The notes under the pieces are model-generated. The model searched no databases and was not told where the DNA came from. It saw nothing but the letters and a program-made list of their open reading frames with translations. Positions 37,485-46,297 of a stretch of 64,000 nt of DNA are shown here, piece after piece. The stretch is from an uncultured Polaribacter sp. GTDB lineage: Bacteria > Bacteroidota > Bacteroidia > Flavobacteriales > Flavobacteriaceae. Location of the stretch: positions 76,789-140,788 of the forward strand of contig CALSOT010000005.1 of NCBI GenBank assembly GCA_943788045.1. The letters run 5' to 3'. How positions within the stretch are numbered: position 1 is the stretch's first letter; each line of letters opens with the position of its first letter. Both the position numbers and the translations under genes were made by a program.

Positions 37485-38546
37485 ATGAAAGTAGATTATA
37501 TAATTGTAGGTCTAGGATTAGCAGGTTTAGCTTTTGTAGAAGAGTTATTAAAGGCAAAAAAAACATTCGTTGTATTTGAAGATGATTCTCAAACATCATC
37601 TCTAGTTGCAGGAGGTGTTTATAACCCTGTAATTTTAAAGAGATTTACACCAGTTTGGAACGCGAAGGAACAATTGAACCGTGCTCTTCCGTTTTACAGT
37701 AATCTAGAAGAAAAATTAAATATAACAATTGATACAAAGTTTACAATAAAAAAATCTTTTAAATCTATAGAAGATCAGAACAACTGGTTTTCGGCTATAG
37801 ATAAACCAAGATTGGTAGATTATTTAGATCCTAAATTGGATAATCAAAATTATAAAGGAGTTATAGCTGATTTTAGTTTTGGTAATGTTAAAGAAGCGGG
37901 TAGAATAGATACGGCTAAATTAATAACCACCTATAGGATGTATCTAGAATCTCAAAAATTAATCCGTTTTGAGCAGTTTAATTATGACGAATTAAGTATT
38001 GAAACGGATAAGATTTCTTATAAGAATTTAACTGCTTCGAGAATTGTTTTTTGTGAAGGTTATGGGGTTACAAAAAATCCGTTTTTTAGTTATTTACCAA
38101 TGAATGAGGCGAAAGGAGAATTACTGACCATTCATGCGCCTGAACTTAATATTGATTTTCTTTTAAAATCAACTCTTTTTGTATTGCCTTTGGGTGATAA
38201 TTTATATAAGGTTGGAGCCACTTTTAACTGGACAGACAAAACACCTGAGCCTTCGGAATCTGGGAAAGACGAATTAGTGGAGAAGCTAAAAAAAGTAATC
38301 GATACTCCATATACAATTATTTCTCAATCTGCAGGAATAAGACCTACGGTTTCTGGTCGAAGGCCTTTGGTTGGTGTTCATCCAGAAGAATCAAAATTAA
38401 TTGTTTTAAACGGTCTAGGAACTCGTGGTGTAATGATAGCTCCAACGGTTGCTAATGCGCTATTTAATTACCTGGAAGAAGGAGGAGTATTAGATGATGA
38501 AATTAATATAGATAGGTTTAAACATTTAAACAAGCCTAATTCTTAA
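37485..38546 (+). CDS. FAD-dependent oxidoreductase (DAO family)
   Basis: 353 residues with the N-terminal dinucleotide-binding motif VDYIIVGLGLAGLAFVEELL and a C-terminal DAO-type FAD motif (SAGIRPTVSGRRPLVGVHPE, NGLGTRGVMIAP). Family members oxidise amino groups of amino acids or amines; the substrate is unknown. A homologue downstream of gldN is common in Flavobacteriia, but the terminator at 37361 separates it from that operon here. Confidence 0.8.
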   Translation: MKVDYIIVGLGLAGLAFVEELLKAKKTFVVFEDDSQTSSLVAGGVYNPVILKRFTPVWNAKEQLNRALPFYSNLEEKLNITIDTKFTIKKSFKSIEDQNNWFSAIDKPRLVDYLDPKLDNQNYKGVIADFSFGNVKEAGRIDTAKLITTYRMYLESQKLIRFEQFNYDELSIETDKISYKNLTASRIVFCEGYGVTKNPFFSYLPMNEAKGELLTIHAPELNIDFLLKSTLFVLPLGDNLYKVGATFNWTDKTPEPSESGKDELVEKLKKVIDTPYTIISQSAGIRPTVSGRRPLVGVHPEESKLIVLNGLGTRGVMIAPTVANALFNYLEEGGVLDDEINIDRFKHLNKPNS

Positions 38547-38585
38547 AAGAACTTTATGTTTAAGAATGTAATATGCGTTAAGGAT

Positions 38586-38640
38586 TGAGCGGTTTGTTTG
38601 AGCTCTTTTTGTTTTTACAAAAAAGCGAGTAGCGAAAGCC
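38586..38640. repeat. Intergenic palindromic element, possible bidirectional terminator
   Basis: A hairpin (stem 38606-38612 TTTTTGT with 38617-38623, TTTT loop) flanked by GAGCTC and GCGAGTAGCGAAAGCC sits between two converging genes. Its shape and higher GC flanks resemble short intergenic repeats; I cannot confirm other copies in this window. Confidence 0.35.
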
Positions 38641-38675
38641 TGTTAAAACGCCCTTAAATTTATACTACTTCCTTT

Positions 38676-39053
38676 TTAGATCCTATTTTCATTGTAAGAA
38701 ACGAACATATTTATCCAAATAATTCTGGATAATCGCATGTTAATTGGTGCTAGAACTATTAAAACAAATATAATTGCAACAAAACATTGTAAAAGGGTTA
38801 GGTTTAAAAGTAAGGAACTTAATACAAATGTAGCAATCGAAAGTGCTACTGTTATTCCGTAATTTACATACATTGCTCCGTAAAAGAAAGAGGGTTCCAT
38901 CATATATTTTAAATTACATTTTGGGCAGTTGTCATGTAGTTTTGTTATTTTCCTTGGGTTATATGTAAATCTATGTTCAAAGAATTCACCTTCATGGCAT
39001 CTTGGACACTTCCCATTTGAAATGCTATACAACTTGGTACCTTTTTTAAACAT
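38676..39053 (-). CDS. DUF983 membrane protein with zinc-ribbon-like N-terminus
   Basis: The ATG at 39053 (MFKKGTKLYSISNGKCPRC) is preferred to the ATG at 39083, because the latter lies within the likely promoter. The protein has two CxxC pairs (CPRC, CPKC) followed by two or three membrane helices (FFYGAMYVNYGITVALSIATFV and the next), the DUF983 layout. The function is unknown. It is divergent from the ABC-F gene. Confidence 0.8.
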   Translation of the reverse strand: MFKKGTKLYSISNGKCPRCHEGEFFEHRFTYNPRKITKLHDNCPKCNLKYMMEPSFFYGAMYVNYGITVALSIATFVLSSLLLNLTLLQCFVAIIFVLIVLAPINMRLSRIIWINMFVSYNENRI

Positions 39054-39072
39054 AATAGAATATAAATTTGTA

Positions 39073-39088
39073 TACTTTTGCAAATATA
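39073..39088. promoter_or_regulatory. Face-to-face -7 elements for DUF983 and the ABC-F gene
   Basis: TACTTTTG (39073-39080) on the plus strand abuts TATATTTG (39088-39081) on the minus strand. Both fit TANNTTTG, so the two divergent promoters share DNA and could exclude one another. Neither has a clear TTG at 19-bp spacing. Confidence 0.4.
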
Positions 39089-39127
39089 AAGTATAAACTT
39101 TTTTTTTAGTAACAATTATTACATTAC

Positions 39128-41044
39128 ATGTTAAACGTACACAACTTAACAGTTTCCTTTATGGGGACTGATTTATTTTCAGGGATTACTTTTAAACTAA
39201 ATAAAGGAGATAGAATTGGTCTTATCGGTAAAAATGGTGCAGGAAAATCTACACTTTTAAAAGTGCTTTCTAAAGATATAGAAAGCAGTGGCACAATGGC
39301 TTTTGATAAAGATGTTCGCGTTGGGTTTTTAAGGCAAGATATTGATTTTGTTGAAGGAAGAACGATTTTGGAAGAGGCGTATCAAGCGTTTGAGGAAATA
39401 AAAGAAATTGAATTAAAACTAGAAAAAATTAATGAGCAATTAGCAACTAGAACGGATTATGAAAGCGAAGGTTACAGTGAGTTAATTCATGATTTAACGG
39501 ACTTAACTGAACGCTATGAATTGCTTGGTGGTTACAATTATCAGGGAGATACTGAGAAAATTTTACAAGGTTTAGGTTTTCAAAGAGAGGATTTTGATAA
39601 GCTTACAGATACTTTTTCCGGAGGTTGGAGAATGCGGATTGAATTAGCAAAACTCCTTTTACAGAATAATGATATTCTTTTATTAGATGAGCCAACAAAT
39701 CATTTAGATATTGAATCTATTATCTGGTTAGAGAACTTCTTAAAAGGATATTCAGGTGCAATTGTTTTGGTGTCGCATGATAAAATGTTTTTGGATAATG
39801 TAACCAATAGAACTATCGAGATTTCTTTGGGTCAGATTTACGATTATAAAAAGCCATACTCTCAATTCTTACTATTAAGAGCAGAAATAAAAGAAAAGCA
39901 GTTACAAGCTCAGAAAAATCAAGAGAAAGAAATTAAACAAAAACAGCATTTAATAAATAAGTTTAAGGCCAAGGCGAGTAAAGCTTCTATGGCACAATCT
40001 TTAATGAAACAACTTGATAAAGTTGAATTAATTGAGGTTGATCAGGATGATAACCAGGCAATGAATGTTCGTTTTAGTATTTCTAAAGATCCAGGTAAAA
40101 TTATTGCCGAAGGAACAAAATTGAGTAAAAATTATGGTGAAAAGCATGTTTTAGAAAATGTTGATTTATTAATTGAAAGAAATAGTAAGATTGCTTTTGT
40201 TGGTCAGAATGGACAAGGAAAATCAACGCTGGCAAAAATGATGGTTGGAGAAATTCCTTTTGAAGGACATTTAAAATTGGGACATAATGTAGAAATAGGA
40301 TATTTTGCTCAAAATCAATCTGAAGAATTACCGCCAGAAAAAACGGTTTTGGAAATCATGGAAGATGCGGCTACAGATACTAACAGAATGCGCGTTAGAG
40401 ATATGCTAGGTTCTTTCTTATTTGGAGGAGATGCGGTAGATAAAAAGGCAAAAGTACTCTCTGGAGGAGAAAGAAATAGATTGGCATTGTGTAAGTTATT
40501 ATTACAACCTTTTAACGTTTTAATAATGGATGAGCCAACGAATCACTTAGATATAGCCTCTAAAAATGTTTTAAAAGAAGCATTAAGAAGCTTTAATGGT
40601 ACTTTAATTTTGGTTTCTCACGATAGAGATTTCTTACAAGGTTTAACCTCAAGTGTTTATGGATTTAAAGATAAAGTAATTAAAGAATATTTAGGAGATA
40701 TTGATTATTTCTTAGAACAGCATAAAATAGAAAACCTTAGAGAGGCAGAAAAAAGAACAGTTGTAAAGGTTGATAAAACTTCTGATAAAAAAGATAGTTA
40801 TCAATTGAGTAGAGAGCAAGAAAAACAATTGAAGAAATTGCGAAACAAGCTCTCTAATATTGAGACTGAGGTTTCTGATTTGGAATCTGAAATTGAAAAA
40901 AATGATTTAGAATTAGCACAAAATTATGATGAAGTTTCTGCCAGACCAAATTTTTTCGAAAAATACAAAGCAAAGAAATCAAAATTAGATTTTTTAATGG
41001 AACAATGGGAAAAGGTAGAGGAAGAAGTTTCTAATTTTTCATAA
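39128..41044 (+). CDS. ABC-F family ATPase
   Basis: 638 residues with two ABC cassettes and no membrane segment. Cassette 1: GKNGAGKSTL, FSGGWRMRIELAKLL, LLLDEPTNHLD. Cassette 2: GQNGQGKSTL, LSGGERNRLALCKLL, LIMDEPTNHLD. A charged linker (residues ~250-300) lies between them, and a C-terminal coiled coil (residues ~565-635) is of the Uup type. ABC-F proteins act on the ribosome (translation rescue or antibiotic protection). The tail favours the Uup/YheS branch. Confidence 0.9.
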   Translation: MLNVHNLTVSFMGTDLFSGITFKLNKGDRIGLIGKNGAGKSTLLKVLSKDIESSGTMAFDKDVRVGFLRQDIDFVEGRTILEEAYQAFEEIKEIELKLEKINEQLATRTDYESEGYSELIHDLTDLTERYELLGGYNYQGDTEKILQGLGFQREDFDKLTDTFSGGWRMRIELAKLLLQNNDILLLDEPTNHLDIESIIWLENFLKGYSGAIVLVSHDKMFLDNVTNRTIEISLGQIYDYKKPYSQFLLLRAEIKEKQLQAQKNQEKEIKQKQHLINKFKAKASKASMAQSLMKQLDKVELIEVDQDDNQAMNVRFSISKDPGKIIAEGTKLSKNYGEKHVLENVDLLIERNSKIAFVGQNGQGKSTLAKMMVGEIPFEGHLKLGHNVEIGYFAQNQSEELPPEKTVLEIMEDAATDTNRMRVRDMLGSFLFGGDAVDKKAKVLSGGERNRLALCKLLLQPFNVLIMDEPTNHLDIASKNVLKEALRSFNGTLILVSHDRDFLQGLTSSVYGFKDKVIKEYLGDIDYFLEQHKIENLREAEKRTVVKVDKTSDKKDSYQLSREQEKQLKKLRNKLSNIETEVSDLESEIEKNDLELAQNYDEVSARPNFFEKYKAKKSKLDFLMEQWEKVEEEVSNFS

Positions 41045-41188
41045 ACTTACTATTCTAATGTTTTTAGGGAAGTAAAAGGTGAAATTGTGGCAATTTAAAA
41101 ATAAATAAAAAAAATAGTTTTTTATTTTTATCCTTTTGTATGTTATCAAATTATTATCTTCTATTTTTGTACCAACAAATTTTTTAGA

Positions 41189-42148
41189 TTGAATAATACA
41201 AATAATTCTTTTTTCGCTACTGATTTTATATCTAAAAATCAACAAGTTTTTCTTCCAATTTTAGAAGAAAAAAGGATAGAACTTTTTATAAAAAGAGAGG
41301 ACTTAATACATTCGTTAGTTTCTGGTAATAAATTTAGAAAACTAAAATACAATTTACAAGAAGCAACAAAATTAAAAAAGAAATCTTTACTTACTTTTGG
41401 AGGAGCCTTCTCTAATCATATTGCGGCAACTGCGGTTGCAGGTAGACTTCAGGGGTTTAAGACTTTTGGGGTTATTCGAGGTGATGAGTTGTCAAAAAAT
41501 CTTACAAAGACTCTAGAAGAAAACGCGACTTTAAGAGAGGCACACGAAAACGGTATGAAATTTCAGTTTGTTTCTAGAGAGCAGTACAGACAAAAATTGT
41601 CGTTTGGCTTTATTGAAAAGATGAAGAATAAATGGGGCGATTTTTATTTAGTACCCGAAGGTGGTACAAATTGTTTAGCTGTAGATGGTTGTGAAGAAAT
41701 TTTAACAAAGAGCGATTATCAGTTTGATTATATTTGTTCTGCTGTGGGAACAGGAGGAACCATTGCTGGATTGATAAAGGCGAAAAAGAAGCGTCAGAAA
41801 GTGATAGGTTTTCCTGCTTTAAAAGGTAATTTTTTATCGGAAGAGATTAGAAAATATGTTGTTAAAGATGCTAGTTGGGGCTTACAAAAAAAGTATCATT
41901 TTGGAGGTTATGCAAAATATGATGATCAATTAATAGATTTTATTAACAACTTTAAAAAGGATACGAATATTCAGTTAGATCCCATTTATACCGGGAAAAT
42001 GTTATTTGGGATTATCGATTTAATTAAAAAAGATTATTTTGATGAAGGAGCTCAAATATTAGCAATTCATACAGGAGGTCTTCAAGGTATTGAGGGGATT
42101 AATAAACAATTAAAGAAAAAAGAACAATTGTTAATTGATGTTTTATGA
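41189..42148 (+). CDS. PLP-dependent 1-aminocyclopropane-1-carboxylate deaminase/D-cysteine desulfhydrase family enzyme
   Basis: 319 residues of fold-type II PLP enzymes. It shows IKREDLIHSLVSGNKFRKLKYNL, with the PLP lysine in the GNKFRK segment (K48/K51 region), LTFGGAFSNHIAATA (substrate loop) and SAVGTGGTIAGL (phosphate-binding loop). The exact substrate (ACC, D-cysteine or another amino acid) is not settled. The start is a TTG at 41189 with a TATTTTTG (41162-41169) before it. The stop overlaps the next gene as ATGA. Confidence 0.82.
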   Translation: MNNTNNSFFATDFISKNQQVFLPILEEKRIELFIKREDLIHSLVSGNKFRKLKYNLQEATKLKKKSLLTFGGAFSNHIAATAVAGRLQGFKTFGVIRGDELSKNLTKTLEENATLREAHENGMKFQFVSREQYRQKLSFGFIEKMKNKWGDFYLVPEGGTNCLAVDGCEEILTKSDYQFDYICSAVGTGGTIAGLIKAKKKRQKVIGFPALKGNFLSEEIRKYVVKDASWGLQKKYHFGGYAKYDDQLIDFINNFKKDTNIQLDPIYTGKMLFGIIDLIKKDYFDEGAQILAIHTGGLQGIEGINKQLKKKEQLLIDVL

Positions 42149-43002
42149 TGTTAAGGTTTTTATTATATAGTGTTTTTTTGTTGTTTTTGGCAAGTTGTGG
42201 TTCTAGTAAAAAGGTTAATTACAATGCTAAAAATGCAAGTGTCGTTTTAAATGAATCAAAACCAGGAAAATTACCTTCAGTAAATCAAAAAGAATTAACA
42301 AGTGAACTGGCAAAGAGTAATCCAAAACTAAATAAAAATACGTTAGCTTATATTAAGAAATATGCATCAATTGCTGTACAGGAAATGCATAAAAGTAAAA
42401 TTCCGGCAAGCATAACTTTAGCACAAGGAATTTTAGAATCTGGCAAGGGGAGAAGTGAATTAGCCTTAAAATCTAACAATCATTTCGGTATAAAATGTCA
42501 TACTCAATGGAGAGGAGAGCGTGTTTATCATGATGACGACGAGAAAGGAGAATGTTTTAGAAAATACCAATTTGTAGAAACTTCTTATGTTGATCATTCA
42601 GCTTTTTTAACGAAAAGAAAGAGATATGCTTTTTTATTTACCTACGGAGTAAAGGATTACAAGAAATGGGCAAGAGGATTGAAAAAAGCCGGTTATGCAA
42701 CAGATAAACAATACCCAAATAAGCTGATTAAAATTATCGAAAATTATAAGTTGTACCAATTTGATAATGTTAAAAAGAAAGACTTTAAAGTCAGTAAAAC
42801 ATTAACAAAGACATATACAGATGGGGAAGCAAAGGAAGATGTTACATCAAAGTATTTAGACGAAAAGTATTACGAAGTAAAGAAAGGAGATACACTATAT
42901 TCTATTGCGAGAAAATTCAAAACTTCTGTAGATGTTATTAAAGAAATTAATGATTTAAACAACAATACAATTTCGATCGGTCAGAAATTACTAACAAGAT
43001 AA
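42145..43002 (+). CDS. Lipoprotein glucosaminidase (GH73-like) with LysM domain
   Basis: 285 residues: lipoprotein signal (FLLFLASCGSSKK, Cys 18), a glucosaminidase domain (residues ~60-210) with SKIPASITLAQGILESGKGRSE-like text, whose Glu is the likely catalytic acid, and SNNHFGIKC. A C-terminal LysM repeat (YYEVKKGDTLYSIARKF) binds peptidoglycan. It should cut glycan strands during growth or division. It overlaps the PLP enzyme gene by 4 bp. Confidence 0.87.
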   Translation: MMLRFLLYSVFLLFLASCGSSKKVNYNAKNASVVLNESKPGKLPSVNQKELTSELAKSNPKLNKNTLAYIKKYASIAVQEMHKSKIPASITLAQGILESGKGRSELALKSNNHFGIKCHTQWRGERVYHDDDEKGECFRKYQFVETSYVDHSAFLTKRKRYAFLFTYGVKDYKKWARGLKKAGYATDKQYPNKLIKIIENYKLYQFDNVKKKDFKVSKTLTKTYTDGEAKEDVTSKYLDEKYYEVKKGDTLYSIARKFKTSVDVIKEINDLNNNTISIGQKLLTR

Positions 43003-43009
43003 AAACATA

Positions 43010-43825
43010 TTATTTAGTATTGCTTTTTATCAGAAGCTCTAATGTCTTTTCTACTCCAAAATCATCATTACCATTGTCTGTGGTGTAATTTGATATCTTT
43101 ATAATGTCTTGGTGTGCATTTTGCATCGCAAAACTAAAATTAGCCTCCTTTAGCATTTCGATGTCATTGTGATAATCACCGAAAACCATTGTTTCTTCTT
43201 TGGTAATATTAAGTGTTTTTTGAACCTTTCGTAAAGCGTTTCCTTTGTTTGCTTGTTTATCAGAAATATCTAACCAATTCTTGCCAGAAATTTTAATAAG
43301 TGCTTCATTTTCAATATGTTTTATTTTCGGGTAGATATATTCTTCAGATGAAGTGAAATGATAAATAGCAATTTTAAAAAAGTCATCAGAATCTAAAATA
43401 TTTATTAAGTCTTCTACAATTTGAAAACTACTATAATATTCTTGAAATAAGGTGATAAAATCTTTGTTTTTAGACTCTATAAACGCATCATTTTTTCCGC
43501 ATAAAACTACGTGAGCGTCATTTATAGTTCTTAAAATAGGAATAATTTTTTTTATTTTCTCTTTTGATAATGGTGCAGAAGTTAATATTTCTTTTCCTTT
43601 TCTTGCAATTCCACCATTTTCGGCGATGATAAAAATATCATCTTTTATTAAATCAAGTTTTTTAACAATACTATTGTATTGTCTTCCGCTAGCAGCACAA
43701 AAATGAATGTTTTGTTGCTTTAATTGATTGAATAATCTAAAGAATAATTTACTAACCTCTCCTTTAGAATTCAGTAATGTTCCATCCATGTCAGAAACTA
43801 CTAATTTTACTTTTGATAGATTCAT
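43010..43825 (-). CDS. Cof-type HAD-superfamily hydrolase
   Basis: 271 residues with the HAD nucleophile motif VVSDMDGTLLN near the start, motif II region CAASGRQ, and motif IV GDYHNDIEML near residue 215. The cap is of type C2B, as in Cof/YbiV sugar phosphatases. It is likely a phosphatase of sugar phosphates or cofactors. It follows the LacI-type regulator by 26 bp, so the two may be linked. Confidence 0.88.
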   Translation of the reverse strand: MNLSKVKLVVSDMDGTLLNSKGEVSKLFFRLFNQLKQQNIHFCAASGRQYNSIVKKLDLIKDDIFIIAENGGIARKGKEILTSAPLSKEKIKKIIPILRTINDAHVVLCGKNDAFIESKNKDFITLFQEYYSSFQIVEDLINILDSDDFFKIAIYHFTSSEEYIYPKIKHIENEALIKISGKNWLDISDKQANKGNALRKVQKTLNITKEETMVFGDYHNDIEMLKEANFSFAMQNAHQDIIKISNYTTDNGNDDFGVEKTLELLIKSNTK

Positions 43826-43851
43826 AGTTTCTTTAAGATAGTTGTTAAATT

Positions 43852-44880
43852 TTATAAGATTTTTTTTGTAGAATTTCTCTCAACTAAATCTGTTTTTACA
43901 ATAATCGTTTCAGGTTCTTTTTTTACCTGAGATTTATCTTCTAGTCGGTTAATTAACTTTTTTGCGGCTGTAGCACCCATTATTTCTCCATGTTGACTAA
44001 CGGTAGTCATTCTGGGACTAGAGTGTCTCGCTAAAATTCCGTTAGAAAAGGAAATTACTGAGAAATTTTCAGGAATTCTATGCCCCTTTTTTATTGCAAC
44101 TTTCATAGCAGCGATAGCAGAAGATTCATCTGTAGCAATTACACTATCTATTGTATTTTTTTTAAAAATTGGCTCTAAGATTTGTTCATAATTTTTATAA
44201 TCATCATCTATATTTATGATTAGATTTTTTTCAACTTTAATATTAAAATCTTCTAAACCTTTTAAATAGCCTAATTGTCTTCTTCTTCCGATTTCTAAGT
44301 TATTTATCGTCGATATAAAGGCAATATTTTGATGACCAGATTTTACTAAATACGAGACTGTACTCCTAGCACTATCAAAATTATCAGTAACTACTTTATC
44401 ACAATTTATTTTATCAGCAACTCTATCAAACATAACTATAGGAGTGCCGTTATCTATTACTTCTTGAAAATGATTGAAATTGTTTTTAGAAACTGTTTCT
44501 TCTGCCAGTGATAATATAAACCCATCAATACTCCCATTGGAAAGCATTTCTATGGTTTCTACTTCTTTTTTAAAGGATTCATTAGATATACATGAAATAA
44601 TTTTATAACCTCTTTCGTTTGCTACTTTTTCTATTCCGTTAAAAACTTGCGCAAAGAAATAGTTTAACATATTCGGAATAATAATTCCAATAGTTTTTGT
44701 TTGTCTATTTTTTAAACTTAATGCGTTAAAGTTAGGCTTGTAGTTTTTTTCTTTCGCATATTTCTGAATCTTTTCTTTTGTACTTACACTAATCTCATAA
44801 CTGTCATTCAATGCTTTAGAAACAGTAGAAATGGAAACTTTAAACTCTTTTGCTATGTCTTTTATGGTAAGTCTTTTCAT
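43852..44880 (-). CDS. LacI-family transcriptional regulator
   Basis: 342 residues: N-terminal LacI HTH (LTIKDIAKEFKVSISTVSKALND) plus hinge, followed by a periplasmic-binding-protein-like effector domain (TIGIIIPNMLNYFFAQVFNGIE, VIATDESSAIAAM). It should bind a sugar effector and control a carbohydrate operon. The neighbouring candidates are the HAD hydrolase and the glycosyltransferases upstream; the target is not known. Confidence 0.9.
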   Translation of the reverse strand: MKRLTIKDIAKEFKVSISTVSKALNDSYEISVSTKEKIQKYAKEKNYKPNFNALSLKNRQTKTIGIIIPNMLNYFFAQVFNGIEKVANERGYKIISCISNESFKKEVETIEMLSNGSIDGFILSLAEETVSKNNFNHFQEVIDNGTPIVMFDRVADKINCDKVVTDNFDSARSTVSYLVKSGHQNIAFISTINNLEIGRRRQLGYLKGLEDFNIKVEKNLIINIDDDYKNYEQILEPIFKKNTIDSVIATDESSAIAAMKVAIKKGHRIPENFSVISFSNGILARHSSPRMTTVSQHGEIMGATAAKKLINRLEDKSQVKKEPETIIVKTDLVERNSTKKIL

Positions 44881-44920
44881 CTAAATCATTATTAATCTTC
44901 AAAATACAAAAATACCTTAA

Positions 44921-46297
44921 TTATAGTTCAGAAGATTGATTATTTAACAATTTAATAAAGGGGCCTTTTTTCCTAAGTTCATAAATAAGAAAACCATAGA
45001 GTAGTATGTATTCTATGGCAACAAACCATAAATTCTCTTTCCATGGATTGTTTTCGTATGCTTGATAGCTGAAAATAATAACGATACTCCAAATAACAGG
45101 AAAACGGTATTTAGTAAAAATAGATAGAATTAAAGGTGTTGCAAGGTACCAAGGGTGCACTGTGGTAGTTGTAAAATAATAAAAGCATAGTCCAAATAAT
45201 AATGCTGTTATTAATTGAATCATTGATTTGTTATTTCTAAAAAAAGAGACAATTAGTACAAATGTAATTGTTAAAAAAGGTGTTGTTTTCCCAATAATTT
45301 CTATTTCATTCCAACCTCTAAATAAGTAGCCTATCTCTCTGAATATGTAATAAAAACTGGCATTAAATTCAAATTTTTTAAACCATAAACCAACCGAATC
45401 AGAATAGTTTTTAATAAATTCTGATGAATAAAAAGGAAGAAATGAAATAATTAATGCTGCTAATGTAATAATATAAAAAAGGCTTAATTTTTGAATTCCA
45501 ATAAGCCATTTTTGCTCTTTTTTTATAAACCATTGATAAAAAAGTGGCAAGAATAATAATGGTATCAATTTTACGGAAATAGAACACGCTAAAAGAATTG
45601 CTGCAAATGTCCATTTTTGTTGATGTAATTGATACAAACTACAAATTAAGAAAAATAACATGACAGGTTCAAAATGTAAATTACCTGTCATTTCTATTAT
45701 TATGAAAGGATTTAAAGCGTACCAAAATATATTTTTTACGGGTAAGTTTAAGATTTGTAGTAGTTTCTTTCCATAGTATAAAATACCAATATCTGCTAAA
45801 ATAATTATGATTCTAAGAATAATTATAGATCCAAAAACACTTTTGCTTGCAAACAAAGCAGCAATTAAAAAACAAAGCTGATTTATTGGTGGATAGTTTG
45901 TGTAATGACTTGCATTCATTTCTCCCATTCCGTTGTATAAATTATACGCTTCAGAAATTGGCTGTATCCCCTGTTGAATAAATGATTGAGGTATTGATAA
46001 ATATGGATTAAGTCCTTTTAATATCATTCGTCCATCCCAAATAAATCGGTAAAAATCTTGTGACAAATTAGGGATTGCAAAGAGAAAAATCAACCTAAAA
46101 AGAATCACTAAACCAATTAACGTTGAAGTAGAAATGTTTTTACTTTTTATCAGTAAATAAAAACATCCAAAGAGAGAAAACCATAAGAAAAGTAATTTGT
46201 TAAACTCAGTTCTTTCTAAGAAATATGCAAAAACAAAATAAAGTGATGTGCTAAATAAAATTAGAAGTACATCTTTATATTTTGAGAGTAAAGACAT
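44921..46297 (-). CDS. Polytopic GT-C-like mannosyltransferase-type membrane protein
   Basis: 458 residues with roughly 11 membrane helices. The stretch FYRFIWDGRMILKGLNPY with its Asp in the first loop is typical of GT-C / PIG-M-like glycosyltransferases that use polyprenyl-phosphate sugars. WYLATPLILSI and HPWY near the C-terminus support it. It starts one base from the stop of the GT2 gene (they share base 46297), and forms a three-gene operon with the two GT2 genes upstream. Confidence 0.75.
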   Translation of the reverse strand: MSLLSKYKDVLLILFSTSLYFVFAYFLERTEFNKLLFLWFSLFGCFYLLIKSKNISTSTLIGLVILFRLIFLFAIPNLSQDFYRFIWDGRMILKGLNPYLSIPQSFIQQGIQPISEAYNLYNGMGEMNASHYTNYPPINQLCFLIAALFASKSVFGSIIILRIIIILADIGILYYGKKLLQILNLPVKNIFWYALNPFIIIEMTGNLHFEPVMLFFLICSLYQLHQQKWTFAAILLACSISVKLIPLLFLPLFYQWFIKKEQKWLIGIQKLSLFYIITLAALIISFLPFYSSEFIKNYSDSVGLWFKKFEFNASFYYIFREIGYLFRGWNEIEIIGKTTPFLTITFVLIVSFFRNNKSMIQLITALLFGLCFYYFTTTTVHPWYLATPLILSIFTKYRFPVIWSIVIIFSYQAYENNPWKENLWFVAIEYILLYGFLIYELRKKGPFIKLLNNQSSEL

